Shown: positions 14,695 through 24,389, counted from the stretch's first letter. The stretch is 64,000 nucleotides of DNA from Arenicella chitinivorans (GCF_014651515.1 NZ_BMXA01000005.1:1-64000), one strand, 5' to 3'. Notes: generated from the sequence alone by a model not told the origin. Made by a program: numbers and translations.

Positions 14695-15978
14695 CTACGC
14701 TGATTCCAGCACCATAGCCGCACCCAAACCACCGGCTGCACACGCGGTGATTAAGCCGTGCTGCTTGCCGGTACGTTGCAAGTCATACAGCATTTGCGTC
14801 AATTGACGCGTGCCCGTGGCCGCAAAAGGATGACCCAGCGAAATCGAACTGCCAGTGATATTCAATTTGTCGAAGTCAATTTCGCCAATCGCCTGTTCGC
14901 GGTTAAGCCGTTCCTGCGCGAACTGCTTGGAGGCAAACGCCTGCGTGTTTGACAATACTTGCGCAGCAAACGCTTCGTGCATGTCGATCAGATCAATATC
15001 GGCCAACGACAATCCAGCTAGATCCAGCGCCTTCGGTGTGGCGAACGACGGCCCCATTAGCATTTGCCAATTAGGGTCGAGCGCAGCAAACGCAAAACTC
15101 TTAATGTAACCGAGCGGTGTGTAACCAAGTGCCTTCGCTTTATCTTCGCGCATTAGCACCACGGCCGACGCACCGTCAGTCAAGGGGGAACTGTTCGCCG
15201 CAGTCACCGAGCCGTATTGGCGATCAAATACCGGTTTCAGCTTGGCGTATTTACTTAGTTCCGAATCGGCACGGAATAAATTGTCTTTACTCACCGGGGT
15301 ATAATCACGACCGGTCAAAATTGGGGCCACCTGAGCATCAAACCAACCTTGTTCCCAAGCCTGGGCGGCATTGGTGTGCGAGCGATGTGCCAGTGCATCT
15401 TGGTCTGCGCGACTGATGCCGTTTTCTTTGGCCATTTTTTCGGCCGCCTGTCCCATCGTCAGCTCAGACGAAGGCTCTTTGATCGCCGGTTGCGTCGGCA
15501 TTAAATCACGCAAACCGATGCCTTTGAACGCCTTTAATTTTGAACCTTTGCTGTAGCTCGAACGAACCATTGCTTCGGTCATTTTCTTATTGAAGCTAAT
15601 GGGAGGCTGGGACATCACATCACAACCGCCAGCGATACCGGTATCGATAATACCGGATTGGATATTCAAGGCGATGTCTGCCGCCGATTGGTAACTGCTG
15701 GCGCAGGCACGAGACACACTGTAAGAATCGGTGGATGTCGGCAAATTTGCACTCATCACAATCTCACGAGCGATATTGGGTGCGTCTGGCGCCATCACCA
15801 CTTGGCCAAACACCAGTTTCTCGACGGTGCTGCGATCAAGATCAGCACGCTGCACTAACTCTTTAACCAGCTTGGCGGCCAAAGTGCGTGCCGGTAGTTC
15901 GCTAAACCCCGTCGCGATGCGCAAAAATGGAGTTCGTGCGCCAGCGACCACGGCGACGCGGATGTTCAGTGAATTCAT
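14695..15978 (-). CDS. fadI: Acetyl-CoA C-acyltransferase (3-ketoacyl-CoA thiolase)
   Basis: Performs the thiolytic last step of beta-oxidation, releasing acetyl-CoA. The nucleophilic cysteine is Cys92 in SRACASSYQSAADIA. The conserved His of IDMHEAFAAQ, the GHPFAATGTR block and the C-terminal CAAGGLGAAM with its general-base cysteine are present. At 427 residues it matches FadI rather than the shorter FadA. The ATG at 15978 gives MNSLNIRVAVVAGARTPF. An 8-bp inverted repeat lies about 25 bp upstream and could be an operator. Confidence 0.94.
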   Translation of the reverse strand: MNSLNIRVAVVAGARTPFLRIATGFSELPARTLAAKLVKELVQRADLDRSTVEKLVFGQVVMAPDAPNIAREIVMSANLPTSTDSYSVSRACASSYQSAADIALNIQSGIIDTGIAGGCDVMSQPPISFNKKMTEAMVRSSYSKGSKLKAFKGIGLRDLMPTQPAIKEPSSELTMGQAAEKMAKENGISRADQDALAHRSHTNAAQAWEQGWFDAQVAPILTGRDYTPVSKDNLFRADSELSKYAKLKPVFDRQYGSVTAANSSPLTDGASAVVLMREDKAKALGYTPLGYIKSFAFAALDPNWQMLMGPSFATPKALDLAGLSLADIDLIDMHEAFAAQVLSNTQAFASKQFAQERLNREQAIGEIDFDKLNITGSSISLGHPFAATGTRQLTQMLYDLQRTGKQHGLITACAAGGLGAAMVLESA

Positions 15979-16002
15979 GGTGTCTTCCAGATTGATGATT
16001 GT

Positions 16003-16021
16003 TGCTTAACCCTGTTAAGCA
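16003..16021. promoter_or_regulatory. Inverted repeat upstream of fadI, candidate operator
   Basis: TGCTTAAC-CCT-GTTAAGCA has perfect 8-bp arms (16003-16010 and 16014-16021) ending 25 bp before the fadI start codon. The position suits a repressor site on the fadIJ promoter. The repressor cannot be identified. Confidence 0.5.
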
Positions 16022-16075
16022 TACTACCAAATTGTGATGAATCAACGCACTTAATACTGACACTATGTCCAATAT

Positions 16076-16624
16076 TTAGCGGGCAAATACGCGTTGCCAA
16101 TCAAAATATGGACCGGGATCCGGTTTTCGAGTCGGTGCGATGTCGCTGTGGCTAAACAGCTGCGTATCGTTGATCTTTGGATGCGCGGTTTTGAGTGTTG
16201 CTATGAGCGGGTTGAGGGCCATATATTGTGCGTCAGTAAAGCCATTAGGATCTGTATCCAGCCCTTCAAGTTCAATGCCAATGGAAAAATCATTCACACG
16301 CGGGCGTTGCAGGCACACAGATTCCCCGGCGTGCCAAGCGCGATCATACGTGGAGACAAACTGAGTTACATTACCGAGCCGATCGATTAAAAAGTGTGCA
16401 GATACTTTAAGGTTAGCGATACCGGCAAAATATGGGTGCGCCGCTGTTGGCAGCGTGTTCAGAAAAAAACGGGTGATGTAGTCCTGTCCGTACTCACCCG
16501 GGGGCAGTGAAATGCAGTGCAAAATAATACACTCGGGTTCTGCGCCTGTGGGCCGCTGATCAAAATTAGGCGACGGTTCGATACGCGCCGTGTCCAACCA
16601 GCCAGTGATCGGATCCAGTCTCAC
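16076..16624 (-). CDS. ampD: 1,6-anhydro-N-acetylmuramyl-L-alanine amidase
   Basis: Cleaves the amide bond between anhydromuramic acid and the peptide during peptidoglycan recycling in the cytoplasm. At 182 residues it has the family length, no signal peptide, and all zinc ligands in the Amidase_2 fold: His36 in IILHCISLPPGEYG, His159 in LFSHSDIAPTRKPDPGP, and Asp169 in the same block, with Lys167 next to it as in characterised AmpD. The start MRLDPITGWLDTARIEPSPN matches the family. It lies downstream of pgpA on the same strand. Confidence 0.96.
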   Translation of the reverse strand: MRLDPITGWLDTARIEPSPNFDQRPTGAEPECIILHCISLPPGEYGQDYITRFFLNTLPTAAHPYFAGIANLKVSAHFLIDRLGNVTQFVSTYDRAWHAGESVCLQRPRVNDFSIGIELEGLDTDPNGFTDAQYMALNPLIATLKTAHPKINDTQLFSHSDIAPTRKPDPGPYFDWQRVFAR

Positions 16625-16679
16625 GACACAACTCTTGCCGAGGCATTCACGTCACTAAAACTTTGCGTGACCGATACCA

Positions 16680-17165
16680 TTAAGGTAGGTAAGGCTGCGC
16701 AAAATAGAGCACAGTGGCCGCAATTACACCAGCAACAACGTCGTCGATCATGATACCCAAGCCACCATGTACATGTTTATCGAGCAGCTTGATTGGCCAC
16801 GGCTTAACAATATCCAAGACACGAAACAGCACAAAACCGAGGGCCAAATTTAACCAGCTTGGCGGCACCATTGCCATAGTTACAAAATAGCCAACAAACT
16901 CATCCCAGACAATACTGCCATGATCATGCACACCAACATCACGCGCCGTTTGGCCACAAACATACACGCCAAACAAAAACGTCACCGCCAACATCATGGC
17001 ATAGCCAAGTTGCGCTGGCGGCAAGAATTGCACAATCACCCAAAAGACAGGTACTGATGCCAGCGTACCCCACGTGCCAGGCGCTGGTTTAATCAAGCCG
17101 GAACCAAAGCCAAGGGCAAACAAGTGTATCGGGTTGCGAAGCTGAAATTGAACGGCGTCGGTCAT
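16680..17165 (-). CDS. pgpA: Phosphatidylglycerophosphatase A
   Basis: Removes the phosphate from phosphatidylglycerophosphate to give phosphatidylglycerol. This is a 161-residue membrane protein with four hydrophobic segments and the family blocks GFGSGLIKPAPGTWGTLAS near the N-terminus and IVWDEFVGYFVTM in the centre, plus the DDVVAGVIAA block near the end. It works on the product of PgsA, encoded at 6.8-7.3 kb. It is co-oriented with thiL 26 bp upstream, the conserved nusB-thiL-pgpA order. Confidence 0.96.
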   Translation of the reverse strand: MTDAVQFQLRNPIHLFALGFGSGLIKPAPGTWGTLASVPVFWVIVQFLPPAQLGYAMMLAVTFLFGVYVCGQTARDVGVHDHGSIVWDEFVGYFVTMAMVPPSWLNLALGFVLFRVLDIVKPWPIKLLDKHVHGGLGIMIDDVVAGVIAATVLYFAQPYLP

Positions 17166-17191
17166 ATCATGGTGTTCAGAAATTAATAGGG

Positions 17192-18160
17192 TTAATCAAA
17201 ATGCTGGTAGCTAGAGTGGCTCAATTCAGGCGCCGGTTTGCCATCAAGCAACACGACCACCGGGGTCGAACTGAGTGGCACGATTCGACCAATGCATGTT
17301 ACCTCAACGCCCAACTTAGCAGCCTGCGCCAGGACCGAATCACGATGCTGAGCGGATGCCGTGAACGCCAGCTGGTAGTCATCGCCGCCAGCCAAAGCAA
17401 GACTCAAATCCCCACCAGCGTTCTGATACTCGCGATACACCTGTGACACGGGTACCGCATCAGCATTCACTTCAACGCTCACTTGGCTCGCTTTAGCAAT
17501 GTGCGCAAGATCGCCCAACAAGCCATCAGAAATATCCAGCCCGGCACTGGCGAAACCAAGTAAGGCCTGCCCCAACGCAACCTGCGCCTGGGGTCGATGC
17601 AATTTCGCTTCAACGACACGACGCTGCACCGCACTCAACGCGACGCGTTGCTCAATGGCCGCCAACGCGAGCGCAGCATCGCCAAGGGTACCAGATACAT
17701 AAAGATCGTCACCGGGCTTAGCACCGGAACGTGAAATCACATCATCTTTTGGCAGCAAGCCCATGATTGTCAATGATATATTAAGTTGTCCGCGCGTTGT
17801 ATCACCACCAATTATCTGTACACCAGCCTGCGTTGCAGCACGGTGTAACTCAGCTGAAAAATCAGCTAGCCACAGGTGGTTTTCCTGCGGCATGGTCAAG
17901 GTCACTGTGGCCCATTTGGGTAGCGCGCCCATGGCAGCCATATCACTTAGGTTGACGTTCAAAAGCTTCCAAGCCAGATCGTTTGGCGCTGCATCCTGAA
18001 AGAAGTGGACGCCTTCAACCATAGAGTCCACGCTGACCGCCAAACGCATACCTGGCGGCACAGCAACTACGGCGGCATCATCACCGACGCCGATTTCGGT
18101 GCCCGAATGCGACGCACCCAGAGCGGTGCAATATTGCTCAATTACGCTGAATTCCGACAC
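17192..18160 (-). CDS. thiL: Thiamine-monophosphate kinase
   Basis: Phosphorylates thiamine monophosphate to the active cofactor thiamine diphosphate with ATP. At 322 residues it shows the PurM-like AIR synthase fold: IGVGDDAAVVAVPPG near the N-terminus, LNVSDMAAMGALP-type text (NLSDMAAMGALPKWATVTL), IIGGDTTRGQLNIS, and GLDISDGLLGDLAHIA followed by LAGGDDYQLAFT. These glycine-aspartate loops bind magnesium and ATP. It sits between nusB and pgpA in the usual order. Confidence 0.96.
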   Translation of the reverse strand: MSEFSVIEQYCTALGASHSGTEIGVGDDAAVVAVPPGMRLAVSVDSMVEGVHFFQDAAPNDLAWKLLNVNLSDMAAMGALPKWATVTLTMPQENHLWLADFSAELHRAATQAGVQIIGGDTTRGQLNISLTIMGLLPKDDVISRSGAKPGDDLYVSGTLGDAALALAAIEQRVALSAVQRRVVEAKLHRPQAQVALGQALLGFASAGLDISDGLLGDLAHIAKASQVSVEVNADAVPVSQVYREYQNAGGDLSLALAGGDDYQLAFTASAQHRDSVLAQAAKLGVEVTCIGRIVPLSSTPVVVLLDGKPAPELSHSSYQHFD

Positions 18161-18207
18161 GTGGAATAAAGGAGGATTCCGGCGGCGGTTAACATAAACA
18201 GGCGAAA

Positions 18208-18636
18208 CTATCTCGCCGAGCGAATGGCAGTCGCCATTTTGTCCATGACGCCGTTAATAAATTTATAACTGTGCTCAGACCCGAACACTTTGGCCAATTC
18301 GATCATCTCATTGAGTACGACCTTAGTTGGCACATCTTGGCGATTATGCAACTCAAACGCGCCAAGACGCAAAATCGCGCGCTCTACCGGGTCTAGGCTG
18401 GAAAATTCCCGGCCGATGTGTGGTTTGATTGATGCTTCCAACTCGCTGGCCTGACCAGGCAGCTCTGCCATGATCATGCGCAGGTACTTTCGATCCACGT
18501 TTTGCATATCATGAATCTGACTGAATTGCTTTTCAATGTCCTCTGCAGCCTGTTTGGTCAGATCCCATTGATACAGCGCTTGAACCGCGGCACGACGTGC
18601 GTTGTGGCGATTGGACGTGGCCTTCTTGGCAGTCAT
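18208..18636 (-). CDS. nusB: Transcription antitermination factor NusB
   Basis: Binds NusE (S10) and the boxA RNA in rRNA leaders to allow antitermination. It is a 142-residue all-helical protein with a basic N-terminus (RHNARRAAVQALYQWDLT), the central block FSSLDPVERAILRLGAFEL, and VVLNEMIELAKVFGSEHSYKFINGVMD at the C-terminus. It starts one base after the ribH stop, so the two are surely co-transcribed. Confidence 0.97.
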   Translation of the reverse strand: MTAKKATSNRHNARRAAVQALYQWDLTKQAAEDIEKQFSQIHDMQNVDRKYLRMIMAELPGQASELEASIKPHIGREFSSLDPVERAILRLGAFELHNRQDVPTKVVLNEMIELAKVFGSEHSYKFINGVMDKMATAIRSAR

Positions 18637-18637
18637 C

Positions 18638-19105
18638 TTACAGTTTCGCCATCACATTGATCATTTCAAGCACGGTCATTGCAGCCTCAGCGCCTTTATT
18701 CCCCGCTTTGGTGCCTGCACGCTCAATCGCTTGTTCGATGGTGTCTACAGTCAACACGCCGAAGCCGACCGGTATGCCGGTATCCAGCTGCGCCGTGTTT
18801 AAACCCTTGGCACATTCGCCGGCCACATAGTCAAAATGCGGTGTTGAACCACGAATCACAGCGCCCAGTGCCACCACACCGTCGTACTTGCCGCTGGCTG
18901 CCATTTTTTTAACCGCTAACGGGATCTCAAATGCACCTGGAACATACGCTACGGTAATCTGGTCGCTGGGCACGCCGTGGCGTTCTAATACGTCAATGGC
19001 ACCGCCGAGCAAGGCATCACCAATGAAGCTGTTAAAACGTCCCAGAACGATGGCGATTTTTTGGCTGTTACCGTGTAACTCGCCGGTGATAACTTTGTGA
19101 CTCAT
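18638..19105 (-). CDS. ribH: 6,7-dimethyl-8-ribityllumazine synthase
   Basis: Condenses 3,4-dihydroxy-2-butanone 4-phosphate with the ribityl pyrimidine, the penultimate step of riboflavin synthesis, in an icosahedral or pentameric assembly. It has 155 residues with the substrate blocks [50 protein letters not shown] and [15 protein letters not shown]. It lies between ribBX and nusB. Confidence 0.97.
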   Translation of the reverse strand: MSHKVITGELHGNSQKIAIVLGRFNSFIGDALLGGAIDVLERHGVPSDQITVAYVPGAFEIPLAVKKMAASGKYDGVVALGAVIRGSTPHFDYVAGECAKGLNTAQLDTGIPVGFGVLTVDTIEQAIERAGTKAGNKGAEAAMTVLEMINVMAKL

Positions 19106-19172
19106 AATAATTCGGTAGTGTTAGCTGCGGTGAGAGTGCCGACCTTATGCCAGACTCAGGCCCACAGTGTTT

Positions 19173-20267
19173 TTATTTTTCAATATATTCAACGATTTCG
19201 ATATCAAAGCCAGACAAACCGTGCGTTTTGCGCGCGCGGCCCATTACCTGAATCTGACGGGCTCCCAGACTAGACAAAATCTGACTGCCAGCACCCAGCA
19301 AGCGCAGATGCCCCTGATTTCCGGGGCGCTTATTGTCTTTGATTTGCTCGATATCGTAAATCACTTCTTCAGCATTTTGCGCATAACGCAAGATCACAAC
19401 AATACCTGTGCCGGCTTCTAGAATGTAGTCTACTGCATCCTGTACCGGGAATGTGGCTTTGTTGTTCAATCCTTTTAGCACAGCCAACAGGTCGGACTCG
19501 ACATGAATCCGTACTGGCAGTGGCACGTCGGGTTTCACCTCACCAGCGATTAATGCCGCATGCGTCTCATCGCGCTCGGTGTCCTTGAACACCACGCAGC
19601 GAATCTTGCCGCGCTCGGTTTCTATTTCAGTGTCTTCAACCGGAACTACGGTTGGCTCTTTTTCGAGGCGATAACGAATCAATTCCGCAATCGAGCATAT
19701 TTTGAGATCGTGTTCTTCAGCAAACTTCACCAGATCCGGCATACGTGCCATGGTGCCATCTTCGTTTAATATCTCACAGATCACGCTGGCTGGCTCGCGC
19801 CCAGCTAAGCGCGCGAAGTCGATACCAGCTTCGGTATGCCCTGCGCGACTCAATACCCCGCCAGGCTGTGCCATGATCGGAAAGATATGACCCGGCATGA
19901 CAATGTCACCGGGCTTGGCATCGTGTGCCACCGCGGCTTGTACTGTCCGCGCTCGATCCGCCGCAGAAATGCCAGTTGTAACACCTTCAGCTGCTTCGAT
20001 CGACATGGTGAAATTAGTCGAAAATCGTGCGCCGTTGTTGTCACCGACCATCAACGGCAGCCCCAGTTTTTCGCACCGCTCCTCGGTTAAAGTCAGGCAG
20101 ATCAGACCACGCCCATAGCGCGCCATAAAGTTGATGTCTTCTGGCCGCACATGGTCAGCCGCCATCATCAGGTCGCCCTCGTTCTCACGGTCCTCGTCAT
20201 CGGTAATGATAACCATTTTACCGTTACGGTAGTCTTCCAAAATTTCTTCGATACTACTCAAAGCCAT
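19173..20267 (-). CDS. ribBX: 3,4-dihydroxy-2-butanone-4-phosphate synthase with degenerate GTP cyclohydrolase II-like domain (RibBX type)
   Basis: The N-terminal 200 residues are a complete DHBP synthase: [20 protein letters not shown], the RYGRGLICL block, [16 protein letters not shown] and [14 protein letters not shown]. They convert ribulose 5-phosphate into the four-carbon unit of riboflavin. The C-terminal 160 residues align in position with GTP cyclohydrolase II but lack its three zinc Cys (expected after VHxE; here [17 protein letters not shown]) and the GTP-binding residues. Such proteins have been described in Shewanella and relatives as RibBX. A separate RibA must exist elsewhere. 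The length, 364 aa, is normal for this fusion. Confidence 0.92.
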   Translation of the reverse strand: MALSSIEEILEDYRNGKMVIITDDEDRENEGDLMMAADHVRPEDINFMARYGRGLICLTLTEERCEKLGLPLMVGDNNGARFSTNFTMSIEAAEGVTTGISAADRARTVQAAVAHDAKPGDIVMPGHIFPIMAQPGGVLSRAGHTEAGIDFARLAGREPASVICEILNEDGTMARMPDLVKFAEEHDLKICSIAELIRYRLEKEPTVVPVEDTEIETERGKIRCVVFKDTERDETHAALIAGEVKPDVPLPVRIHVESDLLAVLKGLNNKATFPVQDAVDYILEAGTGIVVILRYAQNAEEVIYDIEQIKDNKRPGNQGHLRLLGAGSQILSSLGARQIQVMGRARKTHGLSGFDIEIVEYIEK

Positions 20268-20296
20268 AATTAGTCTCAGTATTTCTCAGCAACGCG

Positions 20297-20689
20297 TTAA
20301 ATCGAAGCCGGTAGATAGAAAATCAACAGTTGCACAGAGGCAATCGCGATGACAGCCAAGGTAACCACCATGCCAATTTGCCGGCAAATCAACATGCTTT
20401 TTGGGTAAAGCATACCAAACACATGCAGCACGCGTGCGACCAACAGTGCCGCGCCCAGCCAAAACACCAGCATGGATGAAAACGTCATGCTCTCAACAAT
20501 CCACATTAAAATCAGCGCGATTGGCACGTACTCAGCAAAGTTCGCGTGTGCTCGGACAGCTTTAATCAGATCACCGTGGCCCCCTTCTCCGTACCCAACG
20601 CGGTAGCGAAATCGAAGGCGAATAACATTCAGGGCCAAAAATACATACAGCAAACCAAATGCGGCGGCGTAAAGTGGTGTGATAAACAT
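20297..20689 (-). CDS. MAPEG-family membrane protein
   Basis: A 130-residue protein with four hydrophobic helices and the MAPEG pattern: LNVIRLRFRYRVGYGEGG after helix 1, then VRAHANFAEYVPIALILMWIVE and a Leu/Val-rich second half with ARVLHVFGML. MAPEG proteins bind glutathione or lipids, though bacterial members are poorly characterised. It interrupts the rib operon between ribE and ribBX, with short gaps (35 and 30 bp), and so is probably co-transcribed. A second MAPEG gene lies at 57586-57999. Confidence 0.88.
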   Translation of the reverse strand: MFITPLYAAAFGLLYVFLALNVIRLRFRYRVGYGEGGHGDLIKAVRAHANFAEYVPIALILMWIVESMTFSSMLVFWLGAALLVARVLHVFGMLYPKSMLICRQIGMVVTLAVIAIASVQLLIFYLPASI

Positions 20690-20723
20690 CGTCAGTCTCC
20701 CCTAACGTGATAGTAGCGAGTGA

Positions 20724-21377
20724 TTAACTGGATTTAAAGCCATGCTCAGCCAGAAAACCCGCAGTCAAGCTTGAGTGCTGCGGCTGCTCGCCGCTCATTA
20801 GACGTTCCAGATAGCGCGCAATCAAGTCCACCTCGATATGCACCTTATCTCCTATACCGAGACCGCCAAGCGTGGTCACTTCAAACGTATGCGGAATCAC
20901 ATTCACGTCGAATTCATCGCCCGCCACGGAATTCACCGTGAGACTGACACCATTGATCGTAATACTACCTTTGCGTGCAATGTATCGACTCAAATCTGCC
21001 GGCGCACGAAACACCATCCTAGTTGATCGCGCATCGGTCTCCAGTTGACACAACTGTGCCAAACCATCGACATGACCTGACACTAAGTGACCGCCCAGGC
21101 GTGTGGTGGGCAACATCGCCATTTCAAGGTTCACACGCGCACCGACTTTCCATTCACCAATTAACGAATGGGTAATGGTTTCGCGTGAGACATCAAACAC
21201 AAATGCATCACCATGTTGTTCAATCACGGTGAGACATACACCATTACTTGCGATGCTGTCGCCTAAGGCTACGTCACGCTCAGCAAAGGCTGGTGCTTGG
21301 ACGGTAATTCGAATATCACCACCGAGTTGTTTGGTCGCGATAACGGTGCCGATGGTTTCAATAATTCCAGTAAACAT
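20724..21377 (-). CDS. ribE: Riboflavin synthase alpha chain
   Basis: Dismutates two 6,7-dimethyl-8-ribityllumazine molecules to riboflavin. The 217 residues form two similar lumazine-binding halves: MFTGIIETIGTV with DSIASNGVCLTVIE in the first, and MFTG-like GLAQLCQLE with GSITINGVSLTVNSV in the second. The trimerisation helix lies at the C-terminus (LIARYLERLM). It starts 8 bp after the ribD stop. Confidence 0.97.
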   Translation of the reverse strand: MFTGIIETIGTVIATKQLGGDIRITVQAPAFAERDVALGDSIASNGVCLTVIEQHGDAFVFDVSRETITHSLIGEWKVGARVNLEMAMLPTTRLGGHLVSGHVDGLAQLCQLETDARSTRMVFRAPADLSRYIARKGSITINGVSLTVNSVAGDEFDVNVIPHTFEVTTLGGLGIGDKVHIEVDLIARYLERLMSGEQPQHSSLTAGFLAEHGFKSS

Positions 21378-21385
21378 ACACTACC

Positions 21386-22525
21386 TCAGTTCTGATTCAG
21401 CGACTGCCAGCTGTGTTGATTCAATGCTTGCACGAACACGTCGGGGCCGATCATTTCGGCATTGTTTATTACAAACTCCGCACGCTGATCAAAGGGCACG
21501 GGTTGCTCAAATTGAAACATGCTTTGGGCCTTATCCCCTAAAATGCTACCCGCATAAAATAACGCTAACTCATCGACCAGCCCGGATTCAATAAACGCAC
21601 CACTTAAGGTGGAACCGGCCTCGATAAGTACTTCATTACATTGCCATTTCGCCAATTCAGCCAGCATTTCCGGCAGACTGATACGCCCTGAACTCAGATC
21701 CGATAATGCCACCACTTCGACACCAGCCGCGCTCAGCGCATCAATTCGCTGCTCGTCTTGCGACAACGTAAACACATGACAGTGGCCATCCTGACCAATA
21801 ACTCGTGCATTGTCAGTCAATTGCAGATGGCTATCCAGCACCACACGTAAAGGCTGACGTAGCGCTCCGTCAATACGCACATCCAAACTGGGATCATCCG
21901 CCTGAACTGTTCCAATACCGGTGATGACGGCCGAGCTGGCGGCGCGTAATTCTTGGACTCGGATTCGCGCTTCTGCACTGGTAATCCATTTGCTGGTGCC
22001 GTCATAAGCTGCGGTGCGTCCATCCAGAGTAGCGCCAGTTTTTAGCGTTACCCAAGGGCGTTCGCGCGTCATGCGACTGACAAAGCCGCGATTTAACCAA
22101 CGCGCCTGTTCCTCCATCAAACCGTGCTCTACTTCAATTCCGGCTGCCGCTAGCATCTCGAAACCGCCACCTTCGACTAAGGGGTTTGGATCACGCATTG
22201 CAGCAATCACTTTGCTGATACCAGCGTCGATCAACCCATCGGTGCACGGTGGGGTACGGCCTTGATGACAACATGGCTCGAGGTTCACATACGCGGTTCC
22301 GCCACGAGCACGCTCACCGGCTTGTTCCAACGCGAGTCGCTCAGCATGCGGCTCACCGGCGCGCTGGTGAACGCCTTCACCAACGATTTCACCATTATTC
22401 ACGATCACACACGCAACTCTAGGGTTAGGTTGCGTACTCGCAGTCCCTTGAGCAGCAAGCTCTAGAACTCGCTGCATAATCGACTCACCGGGGTCCACGC
22501 TGGTATTAGCTATACTATGACTCAT
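21386..22525 (-). CDS. ribD: Bifunctional diaminohydroxyphosphoribosylaminopyrimidine deaminase / 5-amino-6-(5-phosphoribosylamino)uracil reductase
   Basis: Performs the second and third steps of riboflavin synthesis. The N-terminal zinc deaminase shows GEPHAERLALEQAG and the NLEPCCHQGRTPPCTDGLI block with its zinc Cys. The reductase domain begins near residue 150 (VTLKTGATLDGRTA) and contains GIGTVQADDPSLDVR and LIEAGSTLSGAFIESGLVDEL. It is 379 residues long. It lies 26 bp after nrdR, in the usual nrdR-ribD-ribE order. Confidence 0.97.
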   Translation of the reverse strand: MSHSIANTSVDPGESIMQRVLELAAQGTASTQPNPRVACVIVNNGEIVGEGVHQRAGEPHAERLALEQAGERARGGTAYVNLEPCCHQGRTPPCTDGLIDAGISKVIAAMRDPNPLVEGGGFEMLAAAGIEVEHGLMEEQARWLNRGFVSRMTRERPWVTLKTGATLDGRTAAYDGTSKWITSAEARIRVQELRAASSAVITGIGTVQADDPSLDVRIDGALRQPLRVVLDSHLQLTDNARVIGQDGHCHVFTLSQDEQRIDALSAAGVEVVALSDLSSGRISLPEMLAELAKWQCNEVLIEAGSTLSGAFIESGLVDELALFYAGSILGDKAQSMFQFEQPVPFDQRAEFVINNAEMIGPDVFVQALNQHSWQSLNQN

Positions 22526-22551
22526 GATGCGAGAGGATAGCGGGTCGTGTG

Positions 22552-23073
22552 TCAGGATTTGTGAGTATCATCGCGATCTTTTTCTTGCAGTTTCGCGCGC
22601 GACTCACGCCGCCCTCGAACCGTCTGCCGCTGTAATCGACGAATTTCATCGCTAAACGCGTCGACATCCTGAAAAGAGCGATACACAGACGCAAAGCGTA
22701 CGTAGGCGACCTGATCAACTTCGCGCAGTTCGTTCATTACCAGTTCTCCGATTTCACGGGCTGGAATCTCGCGCTCTCCAGAAGTCAAAAGATTGCGTTT
22801 TATGCGATGCAATATTAGTTCGATTTCGCGCGACTCAACAGGGCGTTTTTCGAGCGCCCGCTCAAGACCGCGCGCCAATTTAGATTCATCGTAGTGCTCT
22901 CTATCGCCGTTGGACTTGACGATATAAGGTAGTTTCAGACTCGCCTCTTCCATGGTCGAAAAGCGTTCCCCGCAGGCCTCACAGGACCGCCGACGGCGCA
23001 CCGCATCACGGTCCTCAGTAAGACGAGAATCAATGACTCGGGTATCTTCGTTTTGGCAAAACGGGCAACGCAT
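22552..23073 (-). CDS. nrdR: Transcriptional repressor NrdR
   Basis: A nucleotide-sensing repressor of ribonucleotide reductase genes. The N-terminal zinc ribbon is MRCPFCQNEDTRVIDSR with the second pair in CEACGERF. The ATP-cone follows from residue 47 (LPYIVKSNGDREHYDESKLARGLERAL) to about 136 (YVRFASVYRSFQDVDAF). It is 173 residues long, slightly longer than usual because of a charged C-terminal tail. It lies between glyA and ribD. Confidence 0.97.
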   Translation of the reverse strand: MRCPFCQNEDTRVIDSRLTEDRDAVRRRRSCEACGERFSTMEEASLKLPYIVKSNGDREHYDESKLARGLERALEKRPVESREIELILHRIKRNLLTSGEREIPAREIGELVMNELREVDQVAYVRFASVYRSFQDVDAFSDEIRRLQRQTVRGRRESRAKLQEKDRDDTHKS

Positions 23074-23111
23074 CTTGAATCAGTCTTGGCAAGCCAATAA
23101 GGTACGCACGC

Positions 23112-24389
23112 TTAATCGACGTAATCGTAAACCGGATACAATCCGCACAAGGCCAGCACTTCGCCCTTAACGCGTTCGATCACCGCAGTGTCATAGCCAC
23201 CTTCGGCATCGACCGTATCCATCACATCTGCCATCCAGGTCGCCAATTGGTCCATATCCTTTAGACCAAAGCCACGCGTGGTCACCGCTGGCGTGCCAAT
23301 CCGAATGCCGCTGGTCACGAACGGACTTTGCGGGTCGCTTGGTACGCTGTTTTTATTGACGGTAATGTTGGCTGCGCCCAGAGCTGCTTCCGCGGCTTTA
23401 CCGGTAATGCCTTTTTCGACCAAACTAATCAAGCTTAAATGGTTATCGGTACCACCAGAAACCGGCGCATAGCCACGGGCTTTCAGCCCCTCTGCCAAGC
23501 GACGTGAATTCGCCAAAACCTGCTCTTGATAAGTTTTAAATTCCGGCGCGAGTGCCTCCTTGAATGCAACCGCTTTGGCTGCAATCACATGCATCAATGG
23601 ACCACCTTGCGAACCCGGAAAAACACGCGAATTAAGTGCTTTTTCGAGCTCTTTATTGGCCTTCGCCATGATCACACCGCCACGCGGACCGCGCAGTGTT
23701 TTGTGAGTTGTTGTGGTGACGACATCGGCGATTTGAACGGGGTTTGGATACAAGCCCGCCGCAATCAGACCCGCCACATGAGCAATGTCGCACATCATGA
23801 CCGCACCAACTTGATCGGCAATATCACGAAAACGCTGCCAATCCACAACACGCGAATACGCACTGAACCCAGCCACGATCATTTTGGGTTTGTGTTCCAA
23901 CGCCAAGGCTTCGACTTGGTCATAATCAATCTCGCCCGTCGCTTCGACCAGACCGTATTGCACAGAGTTGTACAAACGTCCTGAAAAGTTGACCTTAGCA
24001 CCGTGTGTAAGGTGACCACCGTGATCCAGGCTCATGCCTAGCACTGTATCACCCGGATTGAGAACTGCTTGATACACTGCAATATTGGCCGAGGAACCAG
24101 AGTGTGGTTGCACGTTCGCGTAATCGGCACCAAACAGCTCTTTCAGCCGAGCAATCGCAAGATCTTCGGCAACGTCTACGTACTCGCAACCGCCATAGTA
24201 ACGCTTACCTGGGTACCCTTCAGCGTACTTATTGGTCAATTTTGTGCCTTGTGCCTGCATCACTGCTGGGCTGGCATAGTTTTCCGACGCGATTAATTCG
24301 ATATGCTCTTCCTGACGAGTATTTTCGTCACAAATGGCACTCCAGATTTCAGGGTCCAGCTCAGCAATGGTATTGGCTTTCTTAAACAT
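23112..24389 (-). CDS. glyA: Serine hydroxymethyltransferase
   Basis: Interconverts serine and glycine with tetrahydrofolate, the main source of one-carbon units. A 425-residue PLP enzyme: [36 protein letters not shown], the cofactor-binding [14 protein letters not shown], and [16 protein letters not shown] with the Schiff-base lysine. It ends with a short extension VYDYVD. It heads the conserved glyA-nrdR-rib run. Confidence 0.97.
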   Translation of the reverse strand: MFKKANTIAELDPEIWSAICDENTRQEEHIELIASENYASPAVMQAQGTKLTNKYAEGYPGKRYYGGCEYVDVAEDLAIARLKELFGADYANVQPHSGSSANIAVYQAVLNPGDTVLGMSLDHGGHLTHGAKVNFSGRLYNSVQYGLVEATGEIDYDQVEALALEHKPKMIVAGFSAYSRVVDWQRFRDIADQVGAVMMCDIAHVAGLIAAGLYPNPVQIADVVTTTTHKTLRGPRGGVIMAKANKELEKALNSRVFPGSQGGPLMHVIAAKAVAFKEALAPEFKTYQEQVLANSRRLAEGLKARGYAPVSGGTDNHLSLISLVEKGITGKAAEAALGAANITVNKNSVPSDPQSPFVTSGIRIGTPAVTTRGFGLKDMDQLATWMADVMDTVDAEGGYDTAVIERVKGEVLALCGLYPVYDYVD

